Source: Spirosoma terrae (GTDB lineage Bacteria; Bacteroidota; Bacteroidia; Cytophagales; Spirosomataceae). From it: 64,000 bases of DNA. The translations under genes were made by a program, and so were the position numbers. This document shows, in pieces, positions 18,416 to 28,299 of the stretch (position 1 is its first letter; each line of letters begins with the position of its first letter). A model generated the notes under the pieces. The model did no database searches. It saw nothing but the letters and a program-made list of their open reading frames with translations, and had not been told where the DNA came from. The stretch is taken from NCBI RefSeq assembly GCF_010435915.1, contig NZ_JAAFZH010000001.1, positions 434,001 through 498,000 of the forward strand. The letters run 5' to 3'.

Positions 18416-20497
18416 ATGAAAATCCGCTATTGGCTCGTTGGTTGCATTTTTTGGGTAGCCTTACTAACCAGCCAATCTACGTTTGCTCAGAACAAACTAA
18501 TCGATAGCTTAAAATTGACGCTTACAAAGCGATTGCACGATACAACCCGGGCTAATACGCTTTATGATATAGCCAACGCTTTTTATAAGCAGAATAAGTT
18601 CGATTCAACGACTCAGTATTTAAAACTGATGCGGTCAGTTTGTATACGTAGTCGATACGTAGCGGGTCTTGGTAACTACAATCGTCTTCAGGGAGCTATG
18701 CACATGCGCAAGGGGATGTTTGAGGAAGCGTTGGCATTTGATCAGGCTGCAATTACAGCATTTACAAAAAGTGGTAAGCTCAGACTGGTTGGGCAGGTGC
18801 ATCATAACATGGGATGGCTTTATAAGACCATGGGCGAGAGTCAAAACGTAGCGGCCTATACTCGGCAGGGACTTGAGCATATGCAACAGGCTATTGCTAT
18901 CAACCAGCGCCTGAATTCACTCCAGGATTTAGCCGACAACTATGTCAACCTGGGTATTCTTTATGAAGATCTTGGCGAATTCAAACAAGGTAGGGAGTGC
19001 TTTTTTAAAGCATTGGTGCTGGGTGACCAGGCGAATATTAATCCTGATGAAAATCGGGTCATTTATAATAATTTAGGTCGGAATTTCAATGCAGAAGGCG
19101 AATATCAGCAAGCTATTGCGTATCTGAACAAATCACTTCCTATTAATCTGAAACTGGACCGTAGCAGCAGTCTGGCTCATAATTATCGGAATCTGGCAAC
19201 GGCTTATCTTGGATTAAAACAATCAGATAAGGCACTGCTCTATGCCGAAAAAGCCTTATTTGAGGTCAAGCGTAGCAAAGAGGTGCCCCTGTCCCGATCG
19301 GTCTATGGTGTGCTTTCGCAAGCTTACGAAGCGGCTGGGCAGTATGATAAAGCCTATAGATCGGTACTGGAGCAGAAACGGATTGAAGATACGTTGATGA
19401 GTCTGGAAAAAACGCGGACCATTACGCAGCTACAGGGTAAGTATGAGCTACAGCAGGCTCAGGAACTGGCCAAAATCAAGGCTGAACTAGAATTGGCCAA
19501 AGCAGAGCAGATTGCCAGTATTGAAGCCAATAAGACGAAACAAATTGCGGCTGTCCAACGGGAAGAAAGGCATCGGCTGGCGCAAATCAAAGCCCGGGCT
19601 GACGTAGAAAAAGCCCGCGAATTGGCCGAAATTGAGACGAAATACGAGACCCAGAAGCGATTAGAGCAGATTGCCAGCCTCGACAAGGAGAACCAGAATC
19701 GTTCTCAGCAAATTAAGTTAATGACGGGTGGCGTAGGTATATTGGTGATTCTGGTGAGTATCCTCCTGGGGCAGTACTACGTCATTCGTCGGGCTAATCG
19801 TCGGCTTTCGGTTCAGAATGAGGTTATTACGCAGCATAGCCGTGATCTGTCAAGCCAGTCGGATCAGCTACGTACGCTGATGAAGGAGCTGCACCACCGG
19901 GTGAAAAATAATCTGGCTATCGTATCCAGCTTGCTGAATTTGCAGGTAAACAGCCTCCACGATGAAAAGGCGATTCAGGCAGTTCGGATTGGGCAGCAGC
20001 GGGTTGAAGCCATGTCGTTGATTCATCAGCAATTGTACCGGACCGACCAACTGACAGTTATCAACATGGACGAATACCTGACTAGCCTGGCTGAGAGCCT
20101 GATACGGGCTTATGGCTATGACCCTGCTACGTTCAAGCTGCAGATTGATATTGAAAAACAGGAGCTAGATGTCGATATCGCTATTCCAATAGGTCTGATT
20201 GTTAATGAGTTAATAACAAATGCTTTCAAATACGCCTATCTGGAGCAGCAGGAGCCTTTGCTACGTATCGCCCTGCACGGCGATAACAGTCCCGCTCCTT
20301 CCGGGCTTGTGCTGGAGGTGCAGGATAATGGTCCCGGTATTGAAGTCAGTGATTGGCGAAAGCCTGATTCCCGGCCATCGTTTGGGAAGCGTCTGATTAT
20401 GTCGCTGAGCCAGCAATTAGATGGCCATTTCGATCTGCTCAATGAAAAAGGGACCTTGTTCCGGCTGCACATTCCCACCAGCCGTTTAGTGGCCTAA
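18416..20497 (+). CDS. TPR-containing sensor histidine kinase (HisKA_2 type)
   Basis: This 693-residue sensor kinase has a signal peptide (MKIRYWLVGCIFWVALL to TFAQ), then tetratricopeptide repeats in the periplasm (about 45-320) and a long charged coiled coil rich in Glu, Lys and Ala (about 330-420). One membrane helix (about 430-450) precedes the kinase core. The phospho-accepting His lies in KELHHRVKNNLAIVSSLLNL (about 493), the hallmark of the HisKA_2 class, and the ATPase has NELITNAFKYAY and VQDNGPGI. No receiver is fused or adjacent, so its response regulator lies elsewhere. The frame extends to a TTG at 18350, but the ATG at 18416 opens the signal peptide and is preferred. Confidence 0.92.
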   Translation: MKIRYWLVGCIFWVALLTSQSTFAQNKLIDSLKLTLTKRLHDTTRANTLYDIANAFYKQNKFDSTTQYLKLMRSVCIRSRYVAGLGNYNRLQGAMHMRKGMFEEALAFDQAAITAFTKSGKLRLVGQVHHNMGWLYKTMGESQNVAAYTRQGLEHMQQAIAINQRLNSLQDLADNYVNLGILYEDLGEFKQGRECFFKALVLGDQANINPDENRVIYNNLGRNFNAEGEYQQAIAYLNKSLPINLKLDRSSSLAHNYRNLATAYLGLKQSDKALLYAEKALFEVKRSKEVPLSRSVYGVLSQAYEAAGQYDKAYRSVLEQKRIEDTLMSLEKTRTITQLQGKYELQQAQELAKIKAELELAKAEQIASIEANKTKQIAAVQREERHRLAQIKARADVEKARELAEIETKYETQKRLEQIASLDKENQNRSQQIKLMTGGVGILVILVSILLGQYYVIRRANRRLSVQNEVITQHSRDLSSQSDQLRTLMKELHHRVKNNLAIVSSLLNLQVNSLHDEKAIQAVRIGQQRVEAMSLIHQQLYRTDQLTVINMDEYLTSLAESLIRAYGYDPATFKLQIDIEKQELDVDIAIPIGLIVNELITNAFKYAYLEQQEPLLRIALHGDNSPAPSGLVLEVQDNGPGIEVSDWRKPDSRPSFGKRLIMSLSQQLDGHFDLLNEKGTLFRLHIPTSRLVA

Positions 20498-20622
20498 ATG
20501 CCTTCTGTTGTTATCCGAACGTGAGATTTTGCAAAGTACAAGACCATAAATCACTACTTTCGTGATTCGCCCCAGTTCATCAACCATGAGCCAGATCTGG
20601 CTTTTGCTGTTTACTTAGTTTT

Positions 20623-22446
20623 ATGAAACTATTCCTTACGAGCCTGTTTGCCTGCCTGTTGATCCGGTCAGGCGTTGCTCAGACAATACGTTATGAGTTA
20701 TCATTCCCCAATGCCATTCACCACGAAGCACAGATTAGTTTAACGGTCAGCCAATTGCCTGCTAAACCGGCCGTGTTCCGGATGAGCCGGTCATCACCAG
20801 GGCGGTATGCTACACACGAGTTTGGAAAAAATGTATATGATGTGCGGGCTTATGACCAGCAGGGCAAACCGCTGACAATCAATCGGACGGATGGCGATGT
20901 ATACGAAGTGCCTACCCATACTGGAACCATTAACGTTATCTATACGCTGTTCGGAAACTACGCCGATGGTACGTATCTGGGTATCGATCCGCAAAGCATT
21001 CACCTCAACATGCCTGCGACTTTTTTATGGATCAAAGGATTTGATCAGTTGCCTATTGAAGTGAAATTCAATTTGCCGGACGGCAATAAGGGAGTTGTGG
21101 CTACGCAACTGATTCCTACATCGGATCGCTATACGTTTAAAGCCCCAACGTTGCAGTATTTTATGGATTCGCCCACTAAAATTGGTCAGCTGGCTATCAA
21201 GGAGTGGCAACGGACCAACGCTAATGGAAAACCTGTTACGTTCCGGGTGGCGCTGGAAGCCGACGTAGCCGATTCCGTAGCCGGTAGCTTTGCACAGAAA
21301 ATAGCGCGAATCGTTGATCAGACCAAAGCAGTGTATGGCGAATTTCCCGATTATGATTATGGTAGCTATACATTTCTGGCGAGCCTGAACCCATACGTTC
21401 GGGGTGACGGAATGGAACATCGAAACTCAACTATGATTGCCCGGCCTATGGTTTTCACTGGCTCCGAAAACGTATTTGAGGTATTTGCCCATGAATTTTT
21501 TCATGGCTGGAACGTAGAGCGCATTCGCCCCAAAACGCTGGAACCGTTCAATTTTGAGAAAAGCAACATGAGCCATGAGCTTTGGTTTGCCGAAGGGTTT
21601 ACGCAGTATTACGGGCAATTGCTGCTGGTTCGGGCTGGCTTTACGTCGTTAGAGGAGTACACCCGCACGCTGTCGAGCCTGTTGAATACGAAACAAAATA
21701 CGCCAGGTGCGACTCGTTATTCACCCATTGATGCCAGTCATCATGCTGTTTTTGTCGATGCCGGGGTGTCGATTGATCGGACTAATTATCCGAACATGTT
21801 TACCTCATACTATACCTACGGAGCTTCGTTGGCACTGGCGCTGGATCTGGAATTACGTCAGCGTTTCAATCAATCATTAGATACGTATATGCAGGCCGTC
21901 TGGAAGCAATTCGGGAAAACAGAAGTTCCCTATACCATTGATGGTTTACAATCCGTGTTAAGCAAACTAACGAATGATGAGTTTGGCCGGTCGTTTTTTA
22001 GCCGATACATCTACGGACATGAACGGATCGATTATGCGCCCTTATTGGCTAAAGCTGGGTTTGTCGTTAAAAAAGCAAATGCTGGCCAGGCCTGGGTTGG
22101 GACAGTACGGTACACGGAGACCGATAAAGGGTTGCAGATTAGTAGCAATACTATAGTAGGAACGCCCCTATATGACGCAGGCCTGGATATTGACGACCTG
22201 ATTACGGCTTTAGATGGTCAGCCAGTTACTAAAGTGGATGGGCTACGTAGCTGGCTCAGTCAGCATAAACCGGGCGATATGGGTAAAATCACGTACATCC
22301 ATCGAGGACAGGAAAAAGTTGCGTCGGTGAAGTTCCTGGAAGATCCGCTACCTGCCGTCGATTTGCTGGAGAAGGCAGTCAGTGGCCTCCCGGCTGATAT
22401 GCAAACGTTTCGTACTAATTGGCTGGCAACAAAAACAACCAAATAA
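20623..22446 (+). CDS. M61 family metallopeptidase with PDZ domain
   Basis: This 607-residue secreted or periplasmic peptidase of the M61 (glycyl aminopeptidase) family has a signal peptide ending near SGVAQ. An N-terminal beta-sandwich follows, and then the catalytic domain with the zinc motif HEFFH (residues 290-294) followed by GWNVERIRP. The third zinc ligand is Glu324 in WFAEGFTQYYG. A PDZ domain follows at about 490-575 (GTPLYDAGLDIDDLI, ALDGQPV). All catalytic residues are present. Family members trim N-terminal Gly or Ala residues; the natural substrate here is unknown. It is followed by a strong terminator and is apparently monocistronic. Confidence 0.93.
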   Translation: MKLFLTSLFACLLIRSGVAQTIRYELSFPNAIHHEAQISLTVSQLPAKPAVFRMSRSSPGRYATHEFGKNVYDVRAYDQQGKPLTINRTDGDVYEVPTHTGTINVIYTLFGNYADGTYLGIDPQSIHLNMPATFLWIKGFDQLPIEVKFNLPDGNKGVVATQLIPTSDRYTFKAPTLQYFMDSPTKIGQLAIKEWQRTNANGKPVTFRVALEADVADSVAGSFAQKIARIVDQTKAVYGEFPDYDYGSYTFLASLNPYVRGDGMEHRNSTMIARPMVFTGSENVFEVFAHEFFHGWNVERIRPKTLEPFNFEKSNMSHELWFAEGFTQYYGQLLLVRAGFTSLEEYTRTLSSLLNTKQNTPGATRYSPIDASHHAVFVDAGVSIDRTNYPNMFTSYYTYGASLALALDLELRQRFNQSLDTYMQAVWKQFGKTEVPYTIDGLQSVLSKLTNDEFGRSFFSRYIYGHERIDYAPLLAKAGFVVKKANAGQAWVGTVRYTETDKGLQISSNTIVGTPLYDAGLDIDDLITALDGQPVTKVDGLRSWLSQHKPGDMGKITYIHRGQEKVASVKFLEDPLPAVDLLEKAVSGLPADMQTFRTNWLATKTTK

Positions 22447-22983
22447 AGTGGCGTATTTTATGTACACGGATCATGTATGAGGCAACTGGCTGCCACAAAA
22501 AAAGCCAGCCTACATGGTAGGCTGGCTTTCTATCTAGTCAGTTTCAACCTCACTCCCTATATTGAGGTATATTAGTAGTACGATAAAAGCCGCTGATGAG
22601 ATTTATTTGTACTGCTTTATTGATTAGAAGGTAGGTAAAGCTTCTTGATAAGCCACGTAGTGCTATAGATTACGGACGGGTTGAGCTATGTTCCCAGAAG
22701 CTCAATAATCATGCTAGTTGTTTGCGATGAGCTATTTTGGTTCTTACGACAAGCAGTTTTATGTTAAGAAAAAGGGAAATTAAAACACCTGTCCACTATT
22801 TGTTGATACGGTAATAGTTTTGGTAAACTATTGGCCTGGGAATTGTGACGTATTGATCGAAGTGGACAATGAATCGGAGGTGGAGATACGTAAATTTAAT
22901 TTCTGCCTTCATTAAACCTCTTCCTGCAACAATTGTCTGGATTAATAGGGTTGTTCAGCTGAGTGTTCTCATTAATAAAAAAC
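22447..22983. other. 537-base spacer holding one terminator
   Basis: Apart from the hairpin at 22501-22529, I see no gene, RNA signature or repeat in this AT-rich stretch. Its right end should carry the promoter of the small membrane protein gene at 22984. Confidence 0.5.
22501..22529 (+). terminator. Strong hairpin terminator after the M61 peptidase gene
   Basis: A perfect 13-bp stem, AAAGCCAGCCTAC with GTAGGCTGGCTTT, closes a 3-base loop. It is preceded by an A-run and ends in TTT, 54 bases after the stop codon. Confidence 0.88.
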
Positions 22984-23193
22984 ATGCATCGGTCTAAGCT
23001 AATCGTAGCCTTTGTTCTAGGAAGCCTCGTGTCGTTCTCCTGGTATTTTATAGCCCTTGCTGATTGGGTACAGGATTTCAAAACGGGTATATACCATCAA
23101 AATTACATAGAATTGGCTCTAGAAACGGGTGCAATCTTACTCTATAATCTGGCCGGAATTTTCTTTTTGCGGAGGAAGACAAACCTGCTGTAA
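22984..23193 (+). CDS. Small two-helix membrane protein
   Basis: This is a 69-residue protein from the ATG at 22984 (MHRSKLIVAFVLGSLVSFSW); a GTG at 22963 in frame would add seven residues. Two hydrophobic helices (about 6-25 and 46-62) are joined by a polar loop with DWVQDFKTGIYHQNYIE, and the C-terminus RRKTNLL is basic, so both ends are probably cytosolic. I recognise no family. It is convergent with the large 489-aa gene. Membrane topology and composition favour a real gene. Confidence 0.6.
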   Translation: MHRSKLIVAFVLGSLVSFSWYFIALADWVQDFKTGIYHQNYIELALETGAILLYNLAGIFFLRRKTNLL

Positions 23194-23252
23194 GAAAGTG
23201 AAAATGTTCGAGTCGATTCCTTTGCCTGTTTAGGAATTAACCCGAACACCTG

Positions 23253-24722
23253 TTAAGCTCGCGCGATCTGTTCCTGCTGCTGTTGACGAACCTGCTGGCC
23301 AATAGGTACATAATCGACCTCGCAGGGGTAACCGAACAGGCAGTTGTCTTTAATCTGCTTTGCCACACGCTCGGGCACCATCTGCTCCCAACCGTCTTCG
23401 CCAGCCTGAATCATTTCCAGTACGTGATCGGTAGAAATGTGCAGATTCTGCTCGTTGTAGTCCCGAATATCCTCAATCTTATCGTTGCGGAACAGATAGT
23501 GAAACAAAGGCTCCAGCGTTGGAGGGAGCTGGAATTCATTGCAGGTATAAATCTTGTTGTCGCGAAGGGTCGGATAAACGAAGAGTTTCACCTTTCGGCT
23601 AAACAACGTAGCAAATGATTCCAGAATACCGCCCGGCAGAAACTCGTAGTGGCCTTCTTCAAAAATGTATTCGAGGTTAGGAATACCGACTACCAGACCA
23701 ATTTTTAGCCGCGTCAGTTTAGCCAGATAAGCAACCAGTTTATAATACTCCAGATAATTGGAAATCATAACTGTCTGACCCATCGAGCACAAAATATCTA
23801 CCCGGTCCAGGAAGTCTTTTTCGTCAATTCCCTGATCGTTGGCTTTTAGATTATGAAGCGTAAGCTCAGCCATCGAAACCACCCGGTTCTCGTCTACATC
23901 GGGCTCCGCTTTGAACTGTTTCAAGCCATTTTCGATCATGTCCATCTGAACGTTGGTAACCGGGCGTAGCCGTCCGCGCATGACCAGAATATTCTTTTTA
24001 TAAAGCGCTTCCGATGGTTGCAGTACCTGGCCATCTGGACCAAACAGGGCAGCATCCGTAAAACCATTTTTTACCAGATGCAAACTCATAAGCCGATTAT
24101 CGACATCCGTGAAATCGGGGCCCATAAACCGAATCATATCAATCTGAATACGTTCTGGTGTTAAATCGTCCATCAACGACAGCACCAGCGTTTCGGGCGA
24201 TTTCGCATAGTAGTAACAGCCATAAATCAGATTGACGCCAATAACGCCCAGCGCCTGCTGCTGCAGAATGTTTTCGTTATCCAGCATTTTAACGTGAATA
24301 ATCACGTCGTTATAACCTCCTTGGGGGGTTAGCTGAAAACGACAGCCAATCCAACCGTGTGCATCGTTGGTTTTCTGGTAATTAAGGGCAACAACCGTAT
24401 TGGCAAAAGCAAAGAACGTAGTGTCGGGGCCACGTTTTTCGGCTAATCGTTTTTCAAGAAGGCTGTATTCTTTGCTGAGCATTTTGACGAGCCGTGATTC
24501 CACTACGTAGCGGCCACTTTCTTCAACGCCATAGATCGAATCACTGAACGTCATGTCGTAGGCCGACATGGTTTTGGCAATTGTACCCGATGAACCACCA
24601 GCCTTAAAAAACATGGCTGCCGTTTCCTGACCAGCACCGATTTCGGCAAACGAGCCATAAATACGGCGGTCAAGATTGATTCGTAATGCTTTCTGCTTCG
24701 TGCCTACATTCTTCTCGTACAT
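23253..24722 (-). CDS. Large conserved cytosolic protein of unknown function
   Basis: This 489-residue soluble protein has no signal peptide or membrane helix. It opens with a strongly ordered block (GSFAEIGAGQETAAMFFKAG, then TIAKTMSAYDM), which looks like a conserved nucleotide- or ligand-handling motif but is not a standard P-loop. The middle is alpha/beta with NVQMDMIENGL and MGQTVMISNYLEYYKLVAYL; the tail is Gln-rich. I believe similar proteins occur across Bacteroidota under inconsistent automatic names such as adenylyltransferase or TonB-dependent receptor. Nothing in the sequence supports an outer-membrane receptor, and I cannot confirm an enzymatic role. It is a single gene. Confidence 0.75.
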   Translation of the reverse strand: MYEKNVGTKQKALRINLDRRIYGSFAEIGAGQETAAMFFKAGGSSGTIAKTMSAYDMTFSDSIYGVEESGRYVVESRLVKMLSKEYSLLEKRLAEKRGPDTTFFAFANTVVALNYQKTNDAHGWIGCRFQLTPQGGYNDVIIHVKMLDNENILQQQALGVIGVNLIYGCYYYAKSPETLVLSLMDDLTPERIQIDMIRFMGPDFTDVDNRLMSLHLVKNGFTDAALFGPDGQVLQPSEALYKKNILVMRGRLRPVTNVQMDMIENGLKQFKAEPDVDENRVVSMAELTLHNLKANDQGIDEKDFLDRVDILCSMGQTVMISNYLEYYKLVAYLAKLTRLKIGLVVGIPNLEYIFEEGHYEFLPGGILESFATLFSRKVKLFVYPTLRDNKIYTCNEFQLPPTLEPLFHYLFRNDKIEDIRDYNEQNLHISTDHVLEMIQAGEDGWEQMVPERVAKQIKDNCLFGYPCEVDYVPIGQQVRQQQQEQIARA

Positions 24723-24865
24723 GGTGGTAAAAGCTTGCTTGCTGATGCTAAAATTACAGACACAAAGCTACAAAAGCCATGCCTCCGCTAGTCAAAAACG
24801 TATGTTATGGAATTGTTGTTCGCTTTTTAGATAGTATTTGTTAGACCAACGTTTAGTTTGACAAA

Positions 24866-24895
24866 TAAAAAAGCAACCCCCTGGATTGCCTTTTT
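24866..24895 (-). terminator. Hairpin terminator after the S41 protease gene
   Basis: Read on the minus strand, GGCAATCC and GGGTTGC pair with one bulged base around a short loop and lead into TTTTTTATTTG, about 22 bases after the protease stop codon. This suits an intrinsic terminator. Confidence 0.7.
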
Positions 24896-24916
24896 GTACT
24901 GACCGGCGAATAAGTA

Positions 24917-26365
24917 TTACTTAACTGGTTTATCGGTCATATCGACAAACATATTACCGCCACCTGCTTTCTGATCGAGCGATGAACCAGCTTCAATAAA
25001 ATTTTCATTCGTAATTACGCCACGACGGGCCGTGGTACGTGTTCCGCTGATTTGGTAGATGGCTTCGCCCAGTAAAGGCTCACTCAAGTCGCCAAAGGCT
25101 TTCATGGCATAGGCTGGCTCGCGCACCTCAACCGCAGGAGCAAAGCCGGTTGGGTAATCCGTAAAACCCTGCGAATTGGCCGACTTAAACGTTAATGGCT
25201 GCATACCCCATTTGATACGTCCGTTTGCATCAGAAATGGTGATGGAGCCAACGTTCTTACCTACCGTAGTGTTGCCGATGGTAGTTACGGTCATAAACGG
25301 CCGTAAGCCATTGATAACTAATTCGCTGGCCGATGCTGTGCTGCCTGTAGTCAGGATAAAAACGCGGTTCAGATTGCCGCCAATATTGGTCGCTTTGGTT
25401 ATAAAATTCTGCGTGTTCCAGCCTGGATTATATTTTTTGTCATAATCGGCAGTAACCTTAGGATTCCATAGCTGAGTGTAGTACACTTTACCGGCTATGT
25501 TTTTGCCCACCAAACTCGCCAGATTGTTGGATGAGCTGACGTAACCGCCTGGATTATAGCGAAAGTCCAGAACTAATTCGTTAACGCCCTGCTGTTTGAA
25601 CTCGCCAAATACGTTGTCGAGTTTGTTGTCGTAGGTTTTATCCGTTGGGCCGCTGCTTTTGTAAACGCCCGGATTGAATTGATTATAAACAACGTAGCCA
25701 ATTTTTTTGGCCCCAATTGTATAAACGGTGTCGAGCAATACCGGATCTTCCTGAAAAACTACTTTCGTGACCTGTCTGGTTTGATTGGCATCGGTAGGAA
25801 CGCCATTGACCAGGGTGCCCATCGTGAACGTCAGTACGTCGCCCGCTAACAGGCTGGAGTATGTATCTGTGGTTAGAGCCTGCCCATTCACTTTCGTGAA
25901 AATATCTCCGCGCTTGAATCCAGCCGCTGCGGCAGGTGAGCCTGGAAGTACATAAATCACTGACCCCGCAATGGTCGTTCTGGCCTGATCGAAATAATAG
26001 AGCTTGTAATCCATACCCGTTGTTTTCGATTGCCCGCCCAGCGATGCTTTCAACTCATCGGCGCTGGCCTGAATCCACGAAAAACGGTCGCGATCCCTAT
26101 TCGCCGAGTTGTTACGATCGTAGAGAAGCGACAAAAAGTATTTGTCGGGCGTAAGGGTCGTATCGGTGTTGGCCGGGATTTTATCGTTCCAGAGGTAGTA
26201 ATACCTCATGTTCGTTAAAATCCAGTTATTGACCTCCTGATTCGTGGCTGGTAAGTTACTTAAGGGAACAGTATCTGGGTTGTACTCTTTTTCACAGGAT
26301 GTGAACAAACAAGCCGAAACTAACGTAACGAGCAAAGCAGGACGTAACGCAAGAGGGATGGTCAT
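24917..26365 (-). CDS. S41 family C-terminal-processing-type protease lipoprotein
   Basis: This 482-residue exported serine protease has an N-terminal hydrophobic segment ending at a lipobox, LFTSC (Cys24), so it should be a lipoprotein in the periplasm or on the surface. A cap domain precedes a PDZ domain (about 130-215, with GSPAAAAGFKRGDIFTKVNG) and the S41 catalytic domain. The nucleophile Ser lies in TTGSTASASELVING, and the catalytic Lys in TTVGKNVGS. Members cleave near the C-termini of unfolded or envelope proteins. It is a single gene, divergent from nothing nearby, with a good terminator after it. Substrates are unknown. Confidence 0.92.
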   Translation of the reverse strand: MTIPLALRPALLVTLVSACLFTSCEKEYNPDTVPLSNLPATNQEVNNWILTNMRYYYLWNDKIPANTDTTLTPDKYFLSLLYDRNNSANRDRDRFSWIQASADELKASLGGQSKTTGMDYKLYYFDQARTTIAGSVIYVLPGSPAAAAGFKRGDIFTKVNGQALTTDTYSSLLAGDVLTFTMGTLVNGVPTDANQTRQVTKVVFQEDPVLLDTVYTIGAKKIGYVVYNQFNPGVYKSSGPTDKTYDNKLDNVFGEFKQQGVNELVLDFRYNPGGYVSSSNNLASLVGKNIAGKVYYTQLWNPKVTADYDKKYNPGWNTQNFITKATNIGGNLNRVFILTTGSTASASELVINGLRPFMTVTTIGNTTVGKNVGSITISDANGRIKWGMQPLTFKSANSQGFTDYPTGFAPAVEVREPAYAMKAFGDLSEPLLGEAIYQISGTRTTARRGVITNENFIEAGSSLDQKAGGGNMFVDMTDKPVK

Positions 26366-26580
26366 AAGTAATTGTTGATGCCAATGGACGTGTGCATTTA
26401 TAACGTAAATACGCTAGAAATGATTTGCTAAAAGGCTGTTAATCTAAAATTTGTCGCCGAATGACTAAGCCGGAAGCATAGGTATAAATCATTACTGGTT
26501 TGCCCACTGAGGCACAACGTATACAGAGGTTTTAATCCTATACAATCTTTGTTCGCGATGCCACTAGTTGATACGTTGAC

Positions 26581-26934
26581 TTAGGCAAAAGCGTCTTCGA
26601 TATGGTTGATTCGCAGATTAGCTCCGGCTAACGTAACAGCTACAATATCGAAGCGAATATCGTGTAGCCAGTCATGGGCGAAAACGTAGTGTTCAGCGGC
26701 TTTCATAACTAGTTTGGCCTTGGTATACGAGACAAATTCTTCGGGTTGGCCGTAGCTCAGATTGCTACGTGTTTTGACTTCTACAAAAACGAGTAGTTTG
26801 CCTTTTTTAGCGATGAGATCGATTTCGGCATGTTGATACCGATAGTTTGTCGCGACAATTTCGTAGCCGTTTTCCTGTAGAAAGCGAACGGCGGCCGCTT
26901 CGCCTTGCTTGCCGGTTTCGTTGTGTTGGGCCAT
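26581..26934 (-). CDS. yraN: YraN family (UPF0102) nuclease-like protein
   Basis: This 117-residue protein is of the UPF0102/YraN family, which has a restriction-endonuclease-like fold. The order GKQGEAAAVRFLQENGYEI, then AEIDLIAKKGKLLVFVEVKT, contains the Glu, Asp and ExK-type residues (EIDLI and FVEVKT) expected of a PD-(D/E)xK core. Its length is normal for the family. The cellular role is not firmly established; a link to DNA processing or recombination is suggested by the fold. It is divergent from lipB, with starts about 93 bases apart. Confidence 0.92.
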   Translation of the reverse strand: MAQHNETGKQGEAAAVRFLQENGYEIVATNYRYQHAEIDLIAKKGKLLVFVEVKTRSNLSYGQPEEFVSYTKAKLVMKAAEHYVFAHDWLHDIRFDIVAVTLAGANLRINHIEDAFA

Positions 26935-27026
26935 TGGTCGATAAGGTTACAAGTTACGAACCGAACGAAACCGGCCGTTTCCCTTGTTATAAAAGGAGCG
27001 GGAGTTCCGTGGTTTTTGGTAAAACA

Positions 27027-27785
27027 ATGAATAGTCGAATCAATAAACAAGTTGACATTCAGGAATTAGGATTGATTGAGTACCAGGCTGCCTGGGATAT
27101 GCAGGAACGCTTGTTTTCTACTATTGTTAATCAGAAACTACAGAATCGGGCTGTAGCGGTCGAAGAGCAACAGCTAACGCCAAACTATCTGCTGTTTTGT
27201 GAGCACCCACATGTCTATACGCTCGGGACTAGCGGCCATGAAAATAACCTGCTGGTTGACGAAGAACGCCTGACAACGGAACTGGGTGCTACGTTCTTTA
27301 AAATCCGGCGCGGTGGCGACATTACGTATCATGGACCAGGACAACTGGTTGGCTATCCGATTCTGGATCTGGATAATTTCTTTACCGACATTCACCGCTA
27401 TATGCGATTGCTGGAAGAGTCCATTATTCTAACCCTGGCCGATTATGGTATCAGTGCTGGCCGGATTGATGGATTAACCGGCGTTTGGCTCGATCACGAA
27501 GGTGGACCAAACCCTCGCAAAATCTGTGCTATGGGCGTCAAAGCCAGCCGTTGGGTAACGATGCACGGATTTGCGCTGAACGTAAATACAGATTTGAGTT
27601 ATTTTGGGCATATTGTTCCCTGTGGCATTTCCGACAAGGCCGTTACGTCGATGTCGCTCGAACTAGGACGTAACATACCGCTGCAGGAGGTGTCGGGTCG
27701 TGTTCAGCACCACATGGCCCATTTATTTGATATGATAGTAACAGAGAGGAAAGAAACCGAAGTTAAACTATTGCCTGTCGTATAG
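27027..27785 (+). CDS. lipB: Octanoyltransferase LipB
   Basis: This 252-residue enzyme moves octanoate from acyl-carrier protein to lipoyl domains of 2-oxoacid dehydrogenases, the first step of lipoate assembly. Visible landmarks are the RRGGDITYHGPGQLVGYPIL block, catalytic Lys172 in MGVKASRW and catalytic Cys199 in VPCGISDKAVTSM. The open frame continues upstream to 26847 but overlaps yraN on the other strand; the ATG at 27027 (MNSRINKQVDIQELG) gives normal family length. A plausible client is the dehydrogenase complex that uses the lpdA product encoded at 48144. A small conserved protein gene follows 49 bases later. Confidence 0.95.
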   Translation: MNSRINKQVDIQELGLIEYQAAWDMQERLFSTIVNQKLQNRAVAVEEQQLTPNYLLFCEHPHVYTLGTSGHENNLLVDEERLTTELGATFFKIRRGGDITYHGPGQLVGYPILDLDNFFTDIHRYMRLLEESIILTLADYGISAGRIDGLTGVWLDHEGGPNPRKICAMGVKASRWVTMHGFALNVNTDLSYFGHIVPCGISDKAVTSMSLELGRNIPLQEVSGRVQHHMAHLFDMIVTERKETEVKLLPVV

Positions 27786-27834
27786 ACTTTGTTTATCTTT
27801 TGCTGTTCTTCCCATCCTCTGTCGGATTTCGATT

Positions 27835-28239
27835 ATGAAAAAAGACATTAATTTTTTGCCCGTTGAGGGCGTACAGATAGTTATTGCGCGTAAAGAAAAT
27901 GAAGCCGGTGAATACGACTGGCAGGTCTTTCTGATCAACCAGAACGACGTACCGATCAAAACCGTATTTGTTACGTCGAAAGGCTATGGCCAGAAAAATG
28001 AGCAGGAGCAAAAAACGTCGACGCTCCGGCACTTTTTCACGGAAATAAATCCAGGTGCCTACGAAGTCGTTGAATCGATTATGCCCGACGTTTTTCATCT
28101 GAATAATGAATACTGGGTGAGCTATTTCATTGGCGATCAGATTTTCGACAAAAAGTTTATATTCGTGCCAGACAGTATTGTCGAAGAAAATCTCGTTACC
28201 GTACCTGCATTAGGATTGGAAGGGATTTTGCACGATTAG
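27835..28239 (+). CDS. Small conserved protein of unknown function
   Basis: This 134-residue soluble, acidic protein has no signal peptide. It reads as a beta-rich single domain (VQIVIARKENEAGEYDWQV, then LINQNDVPIKTVFVTSKGYG) with a C-terminal FDKKFIFVPDSIVEENL. I recall similar proteins in Cytophagales without a known role, sometimes mislabelled as a tRNA synthetase subunit; no synthetase motif is present. It lies between lipB and the exonuclease gene on the same strand with short gaps (49 and 60 bases), so the three may be co-transcribed. Confidence 0.8.
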   Translation: MKKDINFLPVEGVQIVIARKENEAGEYDWQVFLINQNDVPIKTVFVTSKGYGQKNEQEQKTSTLRHFFTEINPGAYEVVESIMPDVFHLNNEYWVSYFIGDQIFDKKFIFVPDSIVEENLVTVPALGLEGILHD

Positions 28240-28299
28240 TTCTGCACTACTAGCTAAACCTTCCTCCAAAAGGAGAGAAGAACGATTGCCTAAAATCCT

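Noticed and set aside
26847..27026. Upstream extension of lipB to 26847
   Set aside because: It overlaps yraN on the other strand; the ATG at 27027 gives normal LipB length and start.
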